Below are positions 27,383 through 39,544 of a stretch of 64,000 nucleotides of DNA, piece by piece. The stretch's first letter is position 1, and each line of letters opens with the position of its first letter. Source of the DNA: Ulota crispa (lineage: Eukaryota > Streptophyta > Bryopsida > Orthotrichales > Orthotrichaceae); the NCBI GenBank assembly GCA_963920765.1, contig OY987245.1:22770727-22834726 (forward strand), read 5' to 3'. The position numbers were made by a program, and so were the translations under genes. The notes under the pieces are model-generated. The model did no database searches, had not been told where the DNA came from, and saw only the letters and a program-made list of their open reading frames with translations.

Positions 27383-29124
27383 TGTTCCTCTTTGCTTGAT
27401 CCTTCCTGGACTGTCAAGAGTTGAGGTTCCCTTTTGTTTCCTTGTTACTAAAATTTCCGGGAACTTGAGACACCAACGCCGCACGAAAACATTCCGAGGC
27501 CAATCGGCAACGCACCAGCGGACATAAATTCACCACAGGTATTCCTGAGAAGATATTTGACGGAATTGTACTACACAAGGTAACGCTCTAGTTTATTCAA
27601 TAGCAGTAGACGGTTCACGGGACCACATGTGGACAAGTGTAGCACCTCGGATCGCCATATGAGATGGGATCCAAGCCTGAAGGTATAGCAGACCTCGCGA
27701 TGATTGACCACCAAATACAAGCGCCATCCCTTTCAAACGACAGTATTTGCAGATAGACGGTGTGGTTGCCATGAAACACTGTAGCATCCACCACAAACTC
27801 CGAATGCGTGCTTCCACTGTAGCCACCTAATTTTGTGTCCAGGTTGCAGATTCATCCATCTCCCGCTTCCAAAGAAACTGAAATTCAAGTTTCTTTCTGA
27901 TGCAACCCTAGCTTCAGGCACTGTTGGACAGGAGTGAGCAAAGTCACAAACGCGACATACTAACAGAGGCTGAAACAACCATCTGATCTTGAAGAATAGG
28001 TACACCTAAGTTTCAACTTCAGAGTCGATTTCCGGCCTCGAAGATTTGCTGCATTATACAGTAGCCGGCGCCCGTCCATCCACTGCTTCACCGCAAAATT
28101 TACAACACTCGAGCGTCTCAGTGAAGGCAATACACCAAGCGTGGTCGTGCATCTAATCAAAAGAACTCACGGCGATCAAACTGTAACAATTCCCATCGAT
28201 CCAGCCACCGTCTGTTGTGTTCTAGAATTTTCTAAAGTTAACCTTCGATCCGCAAGGGTTTGCAACGCATCCACGAAAATAAGCCTGGCATTCCAAAGCT
28301 AATTAAGAGAGCTACATCCTACAAAAAAGTTACAATTAACTTCACTGCGTCTCCCTCTCTCTGTCTCTCCACCTTATTATGAAACTACAAATCTAGAAGT
28401 AACGAAACAAGCAACTACTTAACTCACACCAATGTTTCACGCCATCAGGACATTGACAGTACTGAGCGCCTGCAAGATGTTGCGGCTAGAGATCACCTGC
28501 GGGAAAGGATTCTGCTCCAACAAGGCCTCATAATTCACCACCTAAAACTCGTAAGAACAGAGTCGGCTACATCTAAAGAATGCAAACTAAAATCACCATC
28601 GGTAGTCTCTTGGCTCCTAGACTTTTCGCGGCGTGCCGGCAATCGTCAACAGCACACTCACTGCAGCACCAGACTAGCGAAATTTAGCACGCTAAGGCCG
28701 CCGGCACGCAATTCTTCATCAGAAACATTCAAGCGCTATACTAAAAAAATCCACATTCTTGCAGAACACAGCATCGTCATTGTCGGTCTCGGAACTCCAG
28801 GCGCAGTGAAGAACAGCATCTTCTTGTTCTTCTTCATTTCCGGGAGTCGAAACAGCAGCATTATTCCCCGTTCACGCACAGCCGCTCCTTAAAACCGCTT
28901 CAGGACCGCACGAATGGCAACGGCAGTGCAGCAGCGGCGCTCCATTTGAAAGAATTCCGGCGCTACATGAAGCGTCGTTGTCGTCACCACCTCCTCTCTC
29001 CCCCTTCAGACAGCCAAAAGCGACAAGTGCCTCACACATGACACTGTCCCGCCATCGCCAGCCTGCCTGCAAAGCTCCGTCCCAAAGAGCAACCGAGCCA
29101 ATTAAAATCGTGCAGACGACATAA
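27383..29124 (-). promoter_or_regulatory. Presumed 5' UTR and promoter region of SnRK1
   Basis: A GC-richer block upstream of the SnRK1 start, with a CT/GA-rich tract at about 28350-28372 and several short frames that resemble no protein. Plant SnRK1 genes often have UTR introns, so exons may be hidden here. No TATA box or transcription start can be fixed by eye. The position is the only evidence. Confidence 0.4.
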
Positions 29125-31883
29125 TTAGTATACCAAAGCTGTAGTTACCACGAAATAGTTTATGCACGAAAAAATCGGGCTGGGAATGATAGTTCCACCA
29201 TCGCCAGCTTGCTCGCAAAGCTCCATTGCAGAAACAGAGAGACGAACAATATAGTGTGAGAGAGAGATAATCGAAATAGTGTGATCGTAATGACTAGTAA
29301 CAGCAGAAGCAAAACGAAATAGAGTAGCTGCACTAATTACCATGACTCTTGCACTGAAACAGCGCGTGCTAAAACAATCATCATAAAAACGATTATTCAG
29401 GACACATTTACCTCTAGATTTTACTTGGCAATATTTTTCTACAAATGGCTTCTGTTCAGTGGAACTTATGCTTAATCTAATGTGTTTTATATAAGAAAAA
29501 ACCTTTTGAATCTCAAGAGGCCATTCCTTTAGGCACTTCATTTGATGTTCTGTCCAGGAAGAAAAGGTGCTCCACGTAGCATGGAACATCTTACCGAATT
29601 ACTGTCCATCTTCCATTCTTCTTAAAAATAAATAAATAAAATGCTAAAATGTTCGTGTGGAGGGGGTTTTGAAGTTAGAAATTTTCATCATTAAAGACGT
29701 GTATGGTTTGGCACCAATTTTCATCATGATGAAACAAATTTTGTTGAGGGGAAAATTAGACAATAAAACCAGCTCTTATAAAACTAAGTTACCAAGTTGC
29801 TTTGTCACTTAGTAATATGCAACTTTGGAACCGCGTATCAAGTTTAAAGATTAATAATGATTAGTGTGGAAGGGGGTTGGTCCGCTATCTCTGACCGTGA
29901 GCCCTGAGGGGGCGGGGTTCCTTGAAAAGGTCACTAGGGTCTTTATAGTTTTGAGCCAGCCCTACACTACGACCAATGAACCTGGAGGAAAAGATCTAGA
30001 AAAATGACGAGAAAAAGGGAAAATCAGAAGGTTTGGTGGCGTGGAAATTAGTGACAGAGAATATGGTATGATGAATGTGCAGAGCCCCCCTTCGCACATG
30101 TATGGTGGGAAATGGAGTAGAGAAGCCCTGGCCCCTGGATGCCAGAGTGCAAGTACCTGCGGAGGAGGGTGAGCCACAAAGGACAAGCGTGCACTGATGT
30201 GGGACCCCTGTCCTTTTGCAAAGAACGGCAAGCCAAAGATCTTTGGGCCCCACGGAAACAGTGCCAATTTAACTTACCAATGCCCCCTCGATAAATGATA
30301 ACCCCCCATAGCTACGACAAATCCTCATGAGTTTCCTAGAATTTCATTATAGTCTGACTCGGGCACCACTCTGTGGATGAAAAGTATAGAAAATAGCGCG
30401 TCATTTGGATGTAATGAACCCTACATGGATGTTTCTATAAGTTTGTTTGCTTACGTGTATGCGTTCTAGGGCACGTGTCGATGTGAGAACACTAAATATT
30501 CACGTCTTTTTCTATTGAAACTAAAGGGCGGCACCAGAATCAGTAAATTTTCTTCATAGCGTGGCATAAGCAGGGGGGAGGGGCTGCATGCAGAGGGAGG
30601 AGGAGGGCTCGGTTTGGTGCGCATACGTTGATGTGGGGCCAGGGTGGAAAAGCTCCAGTTTATTTACGTCACGGAAATGCAAGAGCTCAGGAAATTGAAT
30701 TAAGGAACTTTGAATTCACGTTTGGACTTAGAGACGCTCTTCAATCATGCAAGAATGTTGCCTCCTAAAGGGTTGGTTGTATTCATTTGAGGACCATTTA
30801 GCACTTGGAGGAAATGGCTTGAAGATAAGTGTCAAAAAATTTCAGAAAATGTTAGTTGACTATTAGTATGGTTGTAACTTGGTTTGAGATTTACAACTCC
30901 AAGGGGATTCATGTGCTACCCAATTGTCTCATTTGTATACAACATGGGAGATTGTATACAAAACAACAACATCTTTGGAGCATCCGTATTGTTACACACA
31001 AAACACACCTAGAATACCACTTTTGAGTGTGTGCTCTACTTGGCGCACCTCACTACAAATGCACTAACACCATATGCAAGCCAACGCTTGCTCAATTGTA
31101 GCTCAAAAACAAAAGCATCAAAGGTTTGGGTAATCTACTAACATGCCTAAATTTTGGATAGTCAAAGCTTGCTAGTTGGTTAGCAATAGAGACTTGTGAT
31201 TGAAGCTTGTCACTTGTCCTTTGTGATACGCTCTCTATTCTTGTTTCAAGGCAACCATGAGGCATATAAGATTTGAGCAAGCCAGTAATCATGGATGCGC
31301 CCTTGGTACCAGCTCCAAGTTGCGTGCAAGATTGCAAATGCTCTTAAAGGGTTAAGTTTGAAATTATGGAGAGATAACTGAACAACCCAAAACACAAAAC
31401 AAATTTTTACTATTATCCTTGTTTGTAAAAAAACACTTGATCTTTTCTACCCTGACCCATAACAACGTAAGTTATGTGCAGTAAGGTGGAAGCACCAATT
31501 GCCAACAATTCCCCATTCCCAACTAGTAGAGTGTGCTATTTCCACCATGAGCAAGGATAGGTGCTTTGGAATGCATTTTTTGACTTTTTAAGGTTGGGAC
31601 CACTTAAGTCATGCCACATGTCCCAAAGTGAGGTAGGAAGTAATGAGCTAATATTAGTTTGGCTATTATCAGAATTGCATACATCTAGACATTGGCAATG
31701 GGTGTGAAACACTTTTTGACTCCCAAAATTCACGATAATTTCAGTTTTGCAAATAAAATTATGAAAAAATTGCAATCCCAATATTTCTTATCTTCCTACA
31801 TGGGAAAAATATTTTTTGCCTCAAACTCTTTGTAGTTTTTGCAGAATTGCTTAAGTTATTGGGTATGGGTGCATCCACCTTAA
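29125..31883. other. Intergenic DNA, no gene recognised
   Basis: The region contains a 154-residue open frame at 29125-29589 (-), a GC-richer patch at about 29880-30300, and an 81-residue frame at 31092-31337 (-). None has a motif I can name. AAAGGGTTAA at 31347-31355 looks like an isolated end of the TTAA family, without a partner. Confidence 0.4.
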
Positions 31884-32515
31884 CCCCTAAATGCTTGAGG
31901 CACCAAATTTTGGTGTTTGCAATACTTTGAAGTTCAATAAACATAGCTAAGCTGCTATTTTTAGAAATTTATGTTTTGGAATTATTATTTGTGAAGCCTA
32001 GTTTTAGGATCAAAAATCTGTTTTTGAAAATGATTGATTATGAGTTTTTTATTCAAGCTTTTGTGCAAGGGTCTTGACTTTCTCTAGTGCTGAGAACTCT
32101 TAGAAACGAGCCTCATATACACTAGATCTCGGAGAAAAAACCACACTAAATATTCATGTGAAAAAATTGTAGAAGAGATTTTGAAAAGCTATAAAGTGAT
32201 TGGGGTTATGTATGTTGTTTCTTTTAACCTTGTATTTTTTTGGTGACCATTTTTTGAATCCAACAAGTAAAAAGAGAATTCAAAGGCTTCAAGTCATTTT
32301 TGTAATTTTAACACCCTCATGATCAAACATTGTAATCTTCCAATCCATTAGTGACATTGTTGTGCTTTTTTTTCCCATGTGACCTACAACATATCTAGTT
32401 TGAATTTGTACAATTACAATTTAAAAAAACTTTATACAACTTATTGAAATGTCACGTTTTTGTTCAGTTGAAGCAAGTTTCTAGAAGCTCAAAAAAAGCC
32501 TCAGGCATTTAGGGG
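31884..32515 (-). mobile_element. TTAA-flanked piggyBac-like element, subfamily B
   Basis: A 632-bp non-coding element. TTAA (31880-31883) is followed by CCCCTAAATGCTTGAGGC. The right end GCCTCAGGCATTTAGGGG is followed by TTAA (32516-32519). The ends are inverted copies over about 17 bases. The interior matches 6033-6678 in inverse orientation. Confidence 0.8.
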
Positions 32516-32519
32516 TTAA

Positions 32520-33160
32520 ACCGAGCCGAGGAGGAGGACGAAATATATACCCACCAGTGCACCATGATGGATTCCCCGCTTTGCTTTGCCTTGCTTTCCA
32601 TTTCGGGCAGGTGCACGGCATATGCCTTTCACTTTTCGTATGTTGGGAAAAAGGCTTTGGTGGTACAGTACTACAGTAGTACCGCGAAAAGGGCGGGAGG
32701 AATCTGATTGGTGGGCGCCCTGGGCATCCCTTGATTCCCTTCCCACTTCGATTCGCTCTTCGCTCTGGTATTAAGGCTTGATTCATGGCGTGGAAATGGG
32801 AGCAGGGAAAAGGGCACATTCTACTCTGGAAAGTTCCCCTACCTTCGAATGGAATCTCCTCAAGGCCGGGCCACACAGGCAGAACCGCAGAATAGGCCTG
32901 GGGATCCAAAACGACGTATTGTGAAAAACAAGTAGCAGAGTTACTAGTTTGCGTGAAAGTAGACTCTTAAACTTTCCAGGGCTCATTTCTCTGGTCTATT
33001 CAAAATTGTCAATTTCAAGAGTTCATAAATCGGCACCTCAACCCTCCTACCCTAGAATGGTGGAGAGGTTATTTTTAGGTGCACAATAGATGACAATTTG
33101 GAAAAGTGATTGTCTCCCAATTTTCCAAAAAAACAAAGTTACTTCTTCATCCGTTTCAAA
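32520..33160. other. GC-richer unique segment, unassigned
   Basis: This segment starts exactly at the right border of the preceding element. It is G+C-rich for about 450 bp, with overlapping frames on both strands (32481-32909 -, 32586-32774 +) of no known family. It looks like a displaced gene or promoter fragment, but nothing supports a product. Confidence 0.35.
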
Positions 33161-33161
33161 C

Positions 33162-34215
33162 CCTTACAAGGAAACCATGGTCAAATTTACAAAAAGTTGA
33201 CAAAGATTGTGACTTACTCTACAATATATTGTAGAGTAGGTCACAATCTTTGTTAACTTTTTGTAAATTTAACCCCTAAAGGACCAACTGTTTGTTCAAC
33301 GGACAAATGGGATTTTGGGCATGTACCTATGGCCAAACTACTTTGCATGATTTTTTGAAACTTTTATTGAAAATGGGAAATTCAAAGATCTGCGTGGGCA
33401 TTTAATTTTTATTCCAATTGATGCCTGGGAGCAAAAGTTATGCCCAAATAAGCACAAATTTGGGGACTCCGAGTAGCAAAAAAAATTCTTATAAAAACTT
33501 GAAAAAAAAAGTTAATTTTTTTTTTCTCATAGATTATATCTTTTTCTACATCTGAAGCTTTGATTTATTCCATTTGGACTAGTTGTGAGAAAGTTATGGA
33601 CAATCTTGTTTTTTGGGCAATTCAAGCATATTCTTAAAAAAGTAACTTATAAACTTCATTTTTGAATGCAATTTTAACATTTTTTCAAAAAAAATTGTTG
33701 GAGCTAGTGAAGCTTGCTTTCTAGAACAATCTCACCATTGGGATCATTGCATTTCAATTCCATTGCAGGGTTATTAGCAATTGAAGTTTTTGTTCAATCT
33801 CATACCTTCTTCTGCCTAATGTTTTTTTTTAAGAATAAAAATTAATTACTTTTTGTTTTTTTTTCCCAAGATTACCAACTCAACTTCCCACCATGCAAAA
33901 ATAGAATTCCAAACTTTGTGGTGCAAAAATTTTAAGTTAAAAAAGTTCAAAGTTAAATAATCTAAACATGCAAGGTGCAAAAAAAGCTATCTTTTACACT
34001 TTAAATGCAAATATCTTCCAATATGTACGGTCAAAGTTCTTGAGTTTTGTGTGACACATTCTTATAGTAGTCTAGTACAAGATCCTACTGTTAGATATGC
34101 AAAAAGACCAATTTTCAAATTTTTTTACTCTTTGCCATAGAGGTGGCAATTTTGCGTGTCTTTTGACAAAATAAAGGCCATGGTCCTTTAGGGGTTAACC
34201 ATAGTTTCCTTTTAG
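33162..34215. repeat. Palindromic element split by a TTAA element
   Basis: The left half (AAGGAAACCATGGTCAAATT ... CTACAATATATTG) and right half (CAATATATTGTAGAG ... TTTGTAAATTTAA) form a tight hairpin centred near 33227. The right arm resumes after the 33273-34194 insertion as TTAACCATAGTTTCCTTTT, matching the inverse of the left arm (GACCATGGTTTCCTTG). Confidence 0.75.
33273..34194 (+). mobile_element. TTAA-flanked piggyBac-like element, subfamily A
   Basis: A 922-bp non-coding element. TTAA (33269-33272) is followed by CCCCTAAAGGACCAACTG; the right end GGTCCTTTAGGGG is followed by TTAA (34195-34198). The left part carries GGGATTTTGGGCATGTACCT, shared with 38830-39540 and (with small differences) 53902-54833. 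It sits in the right arm of a palindrome whose left arm keeps the uninterrupted site. Confidence 0.8.
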
Positions 34216-34326
34216 TGAACCACCAATTTTGGGCATGTGTGGCCTCAGCATCAATCTCCTTTTACACACCTTGGGTTCCTAGCTCCATAGGTAAAACTAC
34301 TATAATAACTAGGCCAAAATGATTCT

Positions 34327-34653
34327 AGGAAGTTTTTTGTAGATACCCTTGAAGTTTACCATATTTGTATGAATACCCCTGGTTTTTGAGAAGTTGCACA
34401 AATACCCTTGGACCATAATTTTCGGGCATTTGTTTTATTATGCATGTTACTTCCTTCATGACCAACGTTAAAGCAAAGAGTGCAATAGAACAATAAAGAA
34501 GCAGTGTACACATAAGGGAAAAAGAAGTGGCATGCACAATACCTGTAGAAAAATCGGCTAAAATTATAATCCAAAGGTATATGTGCAAATTCTAAAAAAC
34601 CAAGAGTATCTATACAAATATGGCAAACTTCGAGGGTATCCATAAAAAATTGC
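34327..34653. mobile_element. hAT-like MITE with 8-bp target duplication
   Basis: 327 bp with terminal inverted repeats of about 95 bp: GTAGATACCCTTGAAGTTTA at left against the inverse of the right, ATGGATACCCTCGAAGTTTG. ATGATTCT flanks both sides (34319-34326 and 34654-34661). An 8-bp duplication fits hAT elements. It is non-coding. Confidence 0.75.
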
Positions 34654-34769
34654 ATGATTCTCATGCAGTACATTACTTTGTTGGCTTGGTATGTTGCATC
34701 CATGAAGGAGGAGACCCAAAAATTAGAAAGTCATCAAGCAAAATGACGAAAAAAATTAGGTGAACAATG

Positions 34770-35930
34770 GGGATAGTCAAAGCACTTTCTTGGCTAGCTA
34801 TGATGAATGAGAACACAAACATGTTGCTTTGTTGTTGGCCGCCGGAGCTTCCGTATTGGTGAGCTTGCTAAACTTTTTACCGTCCCATTCTTCTCCTTTA
34901 GGGGTGAAGAATGGGGCATTGAGAAGTTTGGTAGAAGTTTCACCTTTTGCAACCCACGCTTCACCTTATTGTGCTTGTTTTTATCGTCAATTGACTACTC
35001 CCATTGGTAGAGAGCGCGCTAATTACTGCATCTTCTAAAAGCAGGTAATCATTCCCCATTTTCATTCTCCAAAACAAACAAGCAAGGCATCACCATAGTT
35101 TTTTTTCCCTTGGAATTTTTTTGCCTAGATCTTACTTGAAATCCACACTAGCTCCTAGTACACTAAGAAATTTCAGGGAAAAGGTGGATGAATTTGCCAA
35201 GTCCCTCCTCTGGCAAACATCAGATTTGCCAGTTTTTGGATGAAAGCAGTTCGTACTAGTAAATGTATTGGATAACCATGCACACCTCATTCATTCTTTC
35301 CAATTATAGATAATTTTTCCTTACTTGCTTGTGATCTTGGGTATGGGTCGCTCAACCTCGACAAGTACAAAAAAAATACCCTAAGTGTGACACCATCTTC
35401 ACAAAGAATGAGCTCCTATTGTCTCCTTTTTTCTCTCCACAACTTCTCAATCTCCATTCTCATTTAATTTTTTGAGAAGCAGTAGGGGTAGTTACGGCAC
35501 TTTCTTGCGCTGGTCTGGAGAATGATAACTCAGTGGTGGCGCATCGCTAGTGGTTGCGGGAGCTTCAGCCAAGATTAGCGTGTGAAACTTCCCAACCTCC
35601 CATTCTTCTCCTCCGGAGGTGAAGAATGGAGTGGAGAATGACTTAGCATGTGAACTTCTTACCATGGTCTACTCGTTTTCCCCGTTGGTGAATCACTTTT
35701 CATGCTAGCTATTTCTGCTCCTCCAATTGTTGACCGTGCTACCTTTCTCTAAGTAAACCATTCTCCATTCTCCATTCTCCATTCTTGTTCTCCAAAACAC
35801 ACAAATAGGGGTGTCACAGCATCTTCATGAAGAACGAGCTTCTCTTGACTCCTCCTTTCTCTTCACAACTTCTCAATCTCCATTCTCTCTCAATTCTCAA
35901 AAGTGCCGTGACTACCTCTATTGAATGTGT
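34770..35930. repeat. Cluster of imperfect direct repeats
   Basis: Segments at about 35380-35490 and 35812-35920 are direct copies (CACAACTTCTCAATCTCCAT in both). CATTCTCCAAAACA-type blocks recur at about 35060 and 35785, and GGCACTTTCTTG-type blocks at about 34785 and 35495. A short array of TCTCCATTC lies at 35759-35790. No gene was recognised. Confidence 0.6.
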
Positions 35931-36667
35931 GGATAAAAATTCAGCCATAGTTACATTAAAACATAAAAAATAAAATAAATAAATAAAATACAGATGTACA
36001 AATAATATCAAAATTGGTTGAAAATGAGAAATGTTGATTTTTTGCTAGTTAATCTCAAAGTGTCTTTTGACATTGTAACTTACCGCTGCACTTACGAGTT
36101 TGTGGGACCAAAGTGTTTTTTATCAGGTAGAAAATGTAAGAGTTTAGAAATTTACTGTTTGGAGATTAAATTTGGGAATTTTGAGTGGAGATTGACTTTG
36201 GGAATCTTGAATTTATATTTATTTTCAGTGACAGTACTTTAGCCTAGTACCGTAGCAGTGAAAGAGATAGAATCGACCAATTACAAACGAGTTGCAGATT
36301 CTTATTTCGTTCCTTGTTTGTAAATGAAGCTAGGCTTTTTCCACGGTAGCCCCACAAACTTGAATGTGGAGTATTATAAGCCTCAAGGCCACTGTGTTGT
36401 CATTGGACCATTTCACAATCAGGACAATAATGACGATGTTTATTGTTAGGGGTGTTTATGATGTTTTCGTGTTTCCATGTTGCAGAATGTCCCACGTCCC
36501 ATCCCTTTGTCTGGAACTAGGAGTTCAAGGTTGGATGCCTGGATCTCAACTTTTGTTGAGTGGAAGAAAGGAAAACAGGAACGACAATAAAAATCTACAT
36601 TTTGTGTGAGATTTGAAGTTCCATAATGTGGAGCAAGGTTGGGGTAGAACTGGAATTTAGTTTATTG

Positions 36668-36991
36668 TTGGGGCATCTGCACCGGTGACTCCAACACATT
36701 CAAAGTGGATGAAAAGTGTTGAGGTTCCTCTCAAAACCCTCTCAAGACACTTTGTCTTACCACGTCCAGCAAGTCAAGGCCCTTCAAGCCATTATTCATC
36801 ATTATTGATCTTAAGTTTAGTGAATGTTATCCTTTGCTTTCCTTGATAAGTAGTCAATTGATTATTTATAGGGCATGTTGGAGTGCAAGGCCACCATTTT
36901 GAAGAGCACAGGTGGAGATCAAGGGGCATGAGGGCTAGCCAAAACGGAATGAAAACTTTGGAAGAGCCTAGACCGGTGGAGATGCTCTTAG
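36668..36991. mobile_element. MITE with GAGCATCTCCACCGGT-type ends
   Basis: The left end GGGGCATCTGCACCGGTG pairs with the inverse of the right end, AAGAGCATCTCCACCGGT. It is about 324 bp, non-coding, with no clear target duplication. The ends resemble those of 38074-38595. Confidence 0.6.
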
Positions 36992-37255
36992 TCTGTTGAA
37001 ATTGCAAAATGGTAGATTGGATTTGAAATTATTGGCTAAAAATCAGCCAAAGTTTTAAAATTTAAATAAAAAATAAAAAATAAAATAAATTTTTTAAAAA
37101 AACTAAATTTTAGTATACTACAACATAAATATAGAAAACATAATATGCAGTTTTATTAGTGAAAAATAATTTGTAACTGAAAATGTTGGATTCTAGCGGG
37201 TGAAGTCAAAAAAATCCCCAAATGTTTATTTTGGAGGCTAGAATTCTAGCTTTGG

Positions 37256-37740
37256 CCAATTTTTAGACTAATGTCCACCACCGCCGCTGAGTTCTATCTC
37301 CCAGAACCAGAATGATTATCCCTGTTCAATGGGTTTACATTCATCCCCGGATATGGGGTACTGTTTCCTTCCCCTGCCACCTTTGTAGCTGTCATCTGTA
37401 ATTCTTGAGGTCTATAAGGGGCATTATGATGTCAATCCAGAGGGCATAAAAAGCATCCCGACCTTGTCGCTGAAAAAAGAATATGTTTGCTATGCCCTAT
37501 CACGTAATATGCAAGTGCCTTTTTTTCTAATAACAGTTGAATGGATAAAACCCTAGCTGCTTAAAAGCGATCGTTAGATTTGCATAAGCGCGAATTACAG
37601 ATGACAGCTACAAGGGTGGCAGGGGAAGGAAACAGTACCCCATATCCGGGAATGAATGTAAACCCATTGAACAGGGATAATCATTCTGGTTCTGGGAGAT
37701 AGAACTCAGCGGCGGTGGTGGACATTAGTCTAAAAATTGG
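37256..37740. repeat. Near-perfect 149-bp inverted repeat with 187-bp spacer
   Basis: The left arm at 37256-37404 (CCAATTTTTAGACTAATGTC ... CATCTGTAATTC) and right arm at 37592-37740 are inverted copies with only about two differences. The spacer is unique and AT-rich at its right end. The arms are much less diverged than other repeats here, so the duplication is recent or maintained. The right arm abuts the rRNA fragment at 37742. Confidence 0.9.
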
Positions 37741-37741
37741 T

Positions 37742-37816
37742 TGATGCTTTGGGCGAAACCAATTCCCATGGTGTGACGGGCGGTGTGTACAGGACCTGAG
37801 TACATATTCACCACGG
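37742..37816 (-). pseudogene. Fragment of mitochondrial small-subunit rRNA (NUMT)
   Basis: Read on the minus strand, this is the universal near-3' segment of bacterial/organellar SSU rRNA: GTACACACCGCCCGTCACAC followed by CATGGGAATTGGTTTCGCCC and AAAGCATC. The GGTTTCGCCC-AAGCATC continuation is what I know from plant mitochondrial rrn18; chloroplast 16S differs here. Only about 75 bp are present. Changes such as AGGTCCTG and ATATGTACTC in conserved positions show it is a decayed nuclear insert. Confidence 0.8.
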
Positions 37817-38073
37817 TTTTTTTCCGCATTTTAGAAAGATGCAAAAATGTTTTGAAGGAATCATGACACACGCACAGAATTGGTCACAGTGATCATTATG
37901 TTTTGACTTGAAAAACTTCTATCTTCAAAAAAATTGTGTTTCAAGCAAGAATCTTGTCAAAACATCATTTTTGGTTTCTAATATTATTTTCTAGCACACT
38001 TTCATGCATGACTTTATAACTAGTTTGTTGTTTCCTCACTTTTTTTTATTCTAAACCACCATGAAAGTAGATC

Positions 38074-38595
38074 CTAAGAGCAGCAATACATTGGGAGTTG
38101 AGGGCATTAAACTTTATGGCCTTTTGTGCCAAATTCTTATCAACATGGTTCCAAAAATGGCTTCAATGTTGATGCGGGTATTTTTTTTCTTGTGTCTAAA
38201 GACTTTAAGTCCAAAAAGGGAATACACTACCTACAAGCATTGAAATTTTGAAAAGAGAGGGAATGAAGAAGGACACTAACTATTTGCCTGCCCCTTGAAG
38301 CGTATTGCAACTTGTGATTCTTAATTCAATATGACAAAAGTTTTAGCTTCTTGTGCTAAAAAAAGGGAAGAAATTTCTTCAAGCAACCAAATTAAAATTA
38401 GAGAATTTGCTCCAACCCTTCAAAAACCAATGCCACTCCTCAAGTAATCTTTGATCACAATCTCAAGTAGGGTTTAGTAAATTGGTTACATATTAGGACA
38501 ATTCAGTCAAAAATAAAAACCAACACTTTGAAAGCCTTATAGAATGGCCCATTGTTTGCCGTTGTTTGCAAGGTATGCATTGGAGATGCTCTTAG
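38074..38595. mobile_element. MITE with CTAAGAGCATCTCC-type ends
   Basis: The left end CTAAGAGCAGCAATACATTG pairs with the inverse of the right end, CTAAGAGCATCTCCAATGCA. It is about 522 bp and non-coding; the class is uncertain (PIF/Harbinger- or hAT-like). Confidence 0.55.
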
Positions 38596-38829
38596 AGGAG
38601 CAAATTCCTACTTCGTATGATGTGTTGTTCTATCTTCAAGCTTGGCACAAAGATGTAGAGGAGTCTTGCATCCATTAGTTCCTATGCTTGAATCATTATG
38701 GCATTTGCTACAAGAGAAGTCAAAAGATATATAACTGATTAAAACCAGTCACCACCCAATCCAAGTACATACGTGAGATTTATAACTAGTCTTTGTATAA
38801 GTTAAAACAATATTTCAGGATTGTATTAA

Positions 38830-39540
38830 CCCCTAAAGGACCAAGCCCCCTTTTGAGGGACAAATGGGATTTTGGGCATGTACCTATGGCTAAACTATTT
38901 TGTGTGATTTTTTAAAAAATTCATGGATGGAGAATTCAAAGATCTATGTGGGCATCCAATTTTTTCTTCATTTGGACATTTATGGAAGAAGTTAAAAATG
39001 AATTTCTGGAAAAAGGTTCAGATTGGGCAACCCAAAAAAAATTTAAATTTTTTATTATAAATAAATAAAAATATGAAATAGGTTCTTTAGACTTATATAT
39101 AGGTGGGGTGCTTTGAATTATTAAATTTTCATTTATGAGATGAAAGTTATGAGAAGTTTTTGTTTGCAGGTAGGTATGATTTTGAGAGAAACCATACCTA
39201 CTTGCAAACTAAAACTTCTCATAACTTTCATCTCATAAATGAAAATTTAATAATTCAAAGCACCCCACCTATATATAAGTCTAAAGAACCTATTTCACAT
39301 TTTTATTTATTTTTAATGCAATTTGTAAGAAATTTTTGCGCTGCCCAATTTAGACCTTTTTCTTGAAATTCATTTTTAACTTCTTCAATAAATGTTAGAA
39401 TGAAAAAAAAAAATGCCCACATAGATTTTTGAATTCCCATCTTCCATAAAAATTTCAGAAAATCATACAAAATAGTTTAGTTACAAGTACATGCCCAAAA
39501 TCCCATTTGTCCCCCGAGGGGACAATTGGTCCTTTACGGG
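38830..39540. mobile_element. TTAA-flanked element made of two left halves (inverted dimer)
   Basis: A 711-bp palindrome. TTAA (38826-38829) is followed by CCCCTAAAGGACCAAG; the right end CCAATTGGTCCTTTACGGG is followed by TTAA (39541-39544). Both ends carry the left-type subterminal sequence (GGGCATGTAC; GGGATTTTGGG), unlike 33273-34194, which has distinct left and right halves. The arms meet near 39180 at CAGGTAGGTATG. Confidence 0.85.
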
Positions 39541-39544
39541 TTAA

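Noticed and set aside
29125-29589. A 154-residue minus-strand frame upstream of SnRK1.
   Set aside because: No motif recognised, low-complexity Ser/Ile tail, no splice or start context.
37742-37816. Chloroplast 16S or bacterial contamination as source of the rRNA fragment.
   Set aside because: The GGTTTCGCCC-AAGCATC continuation fits plant mitochondrial rrn18 better, and the piece is embedded in nuclear repeats; a database comparison would settle it.
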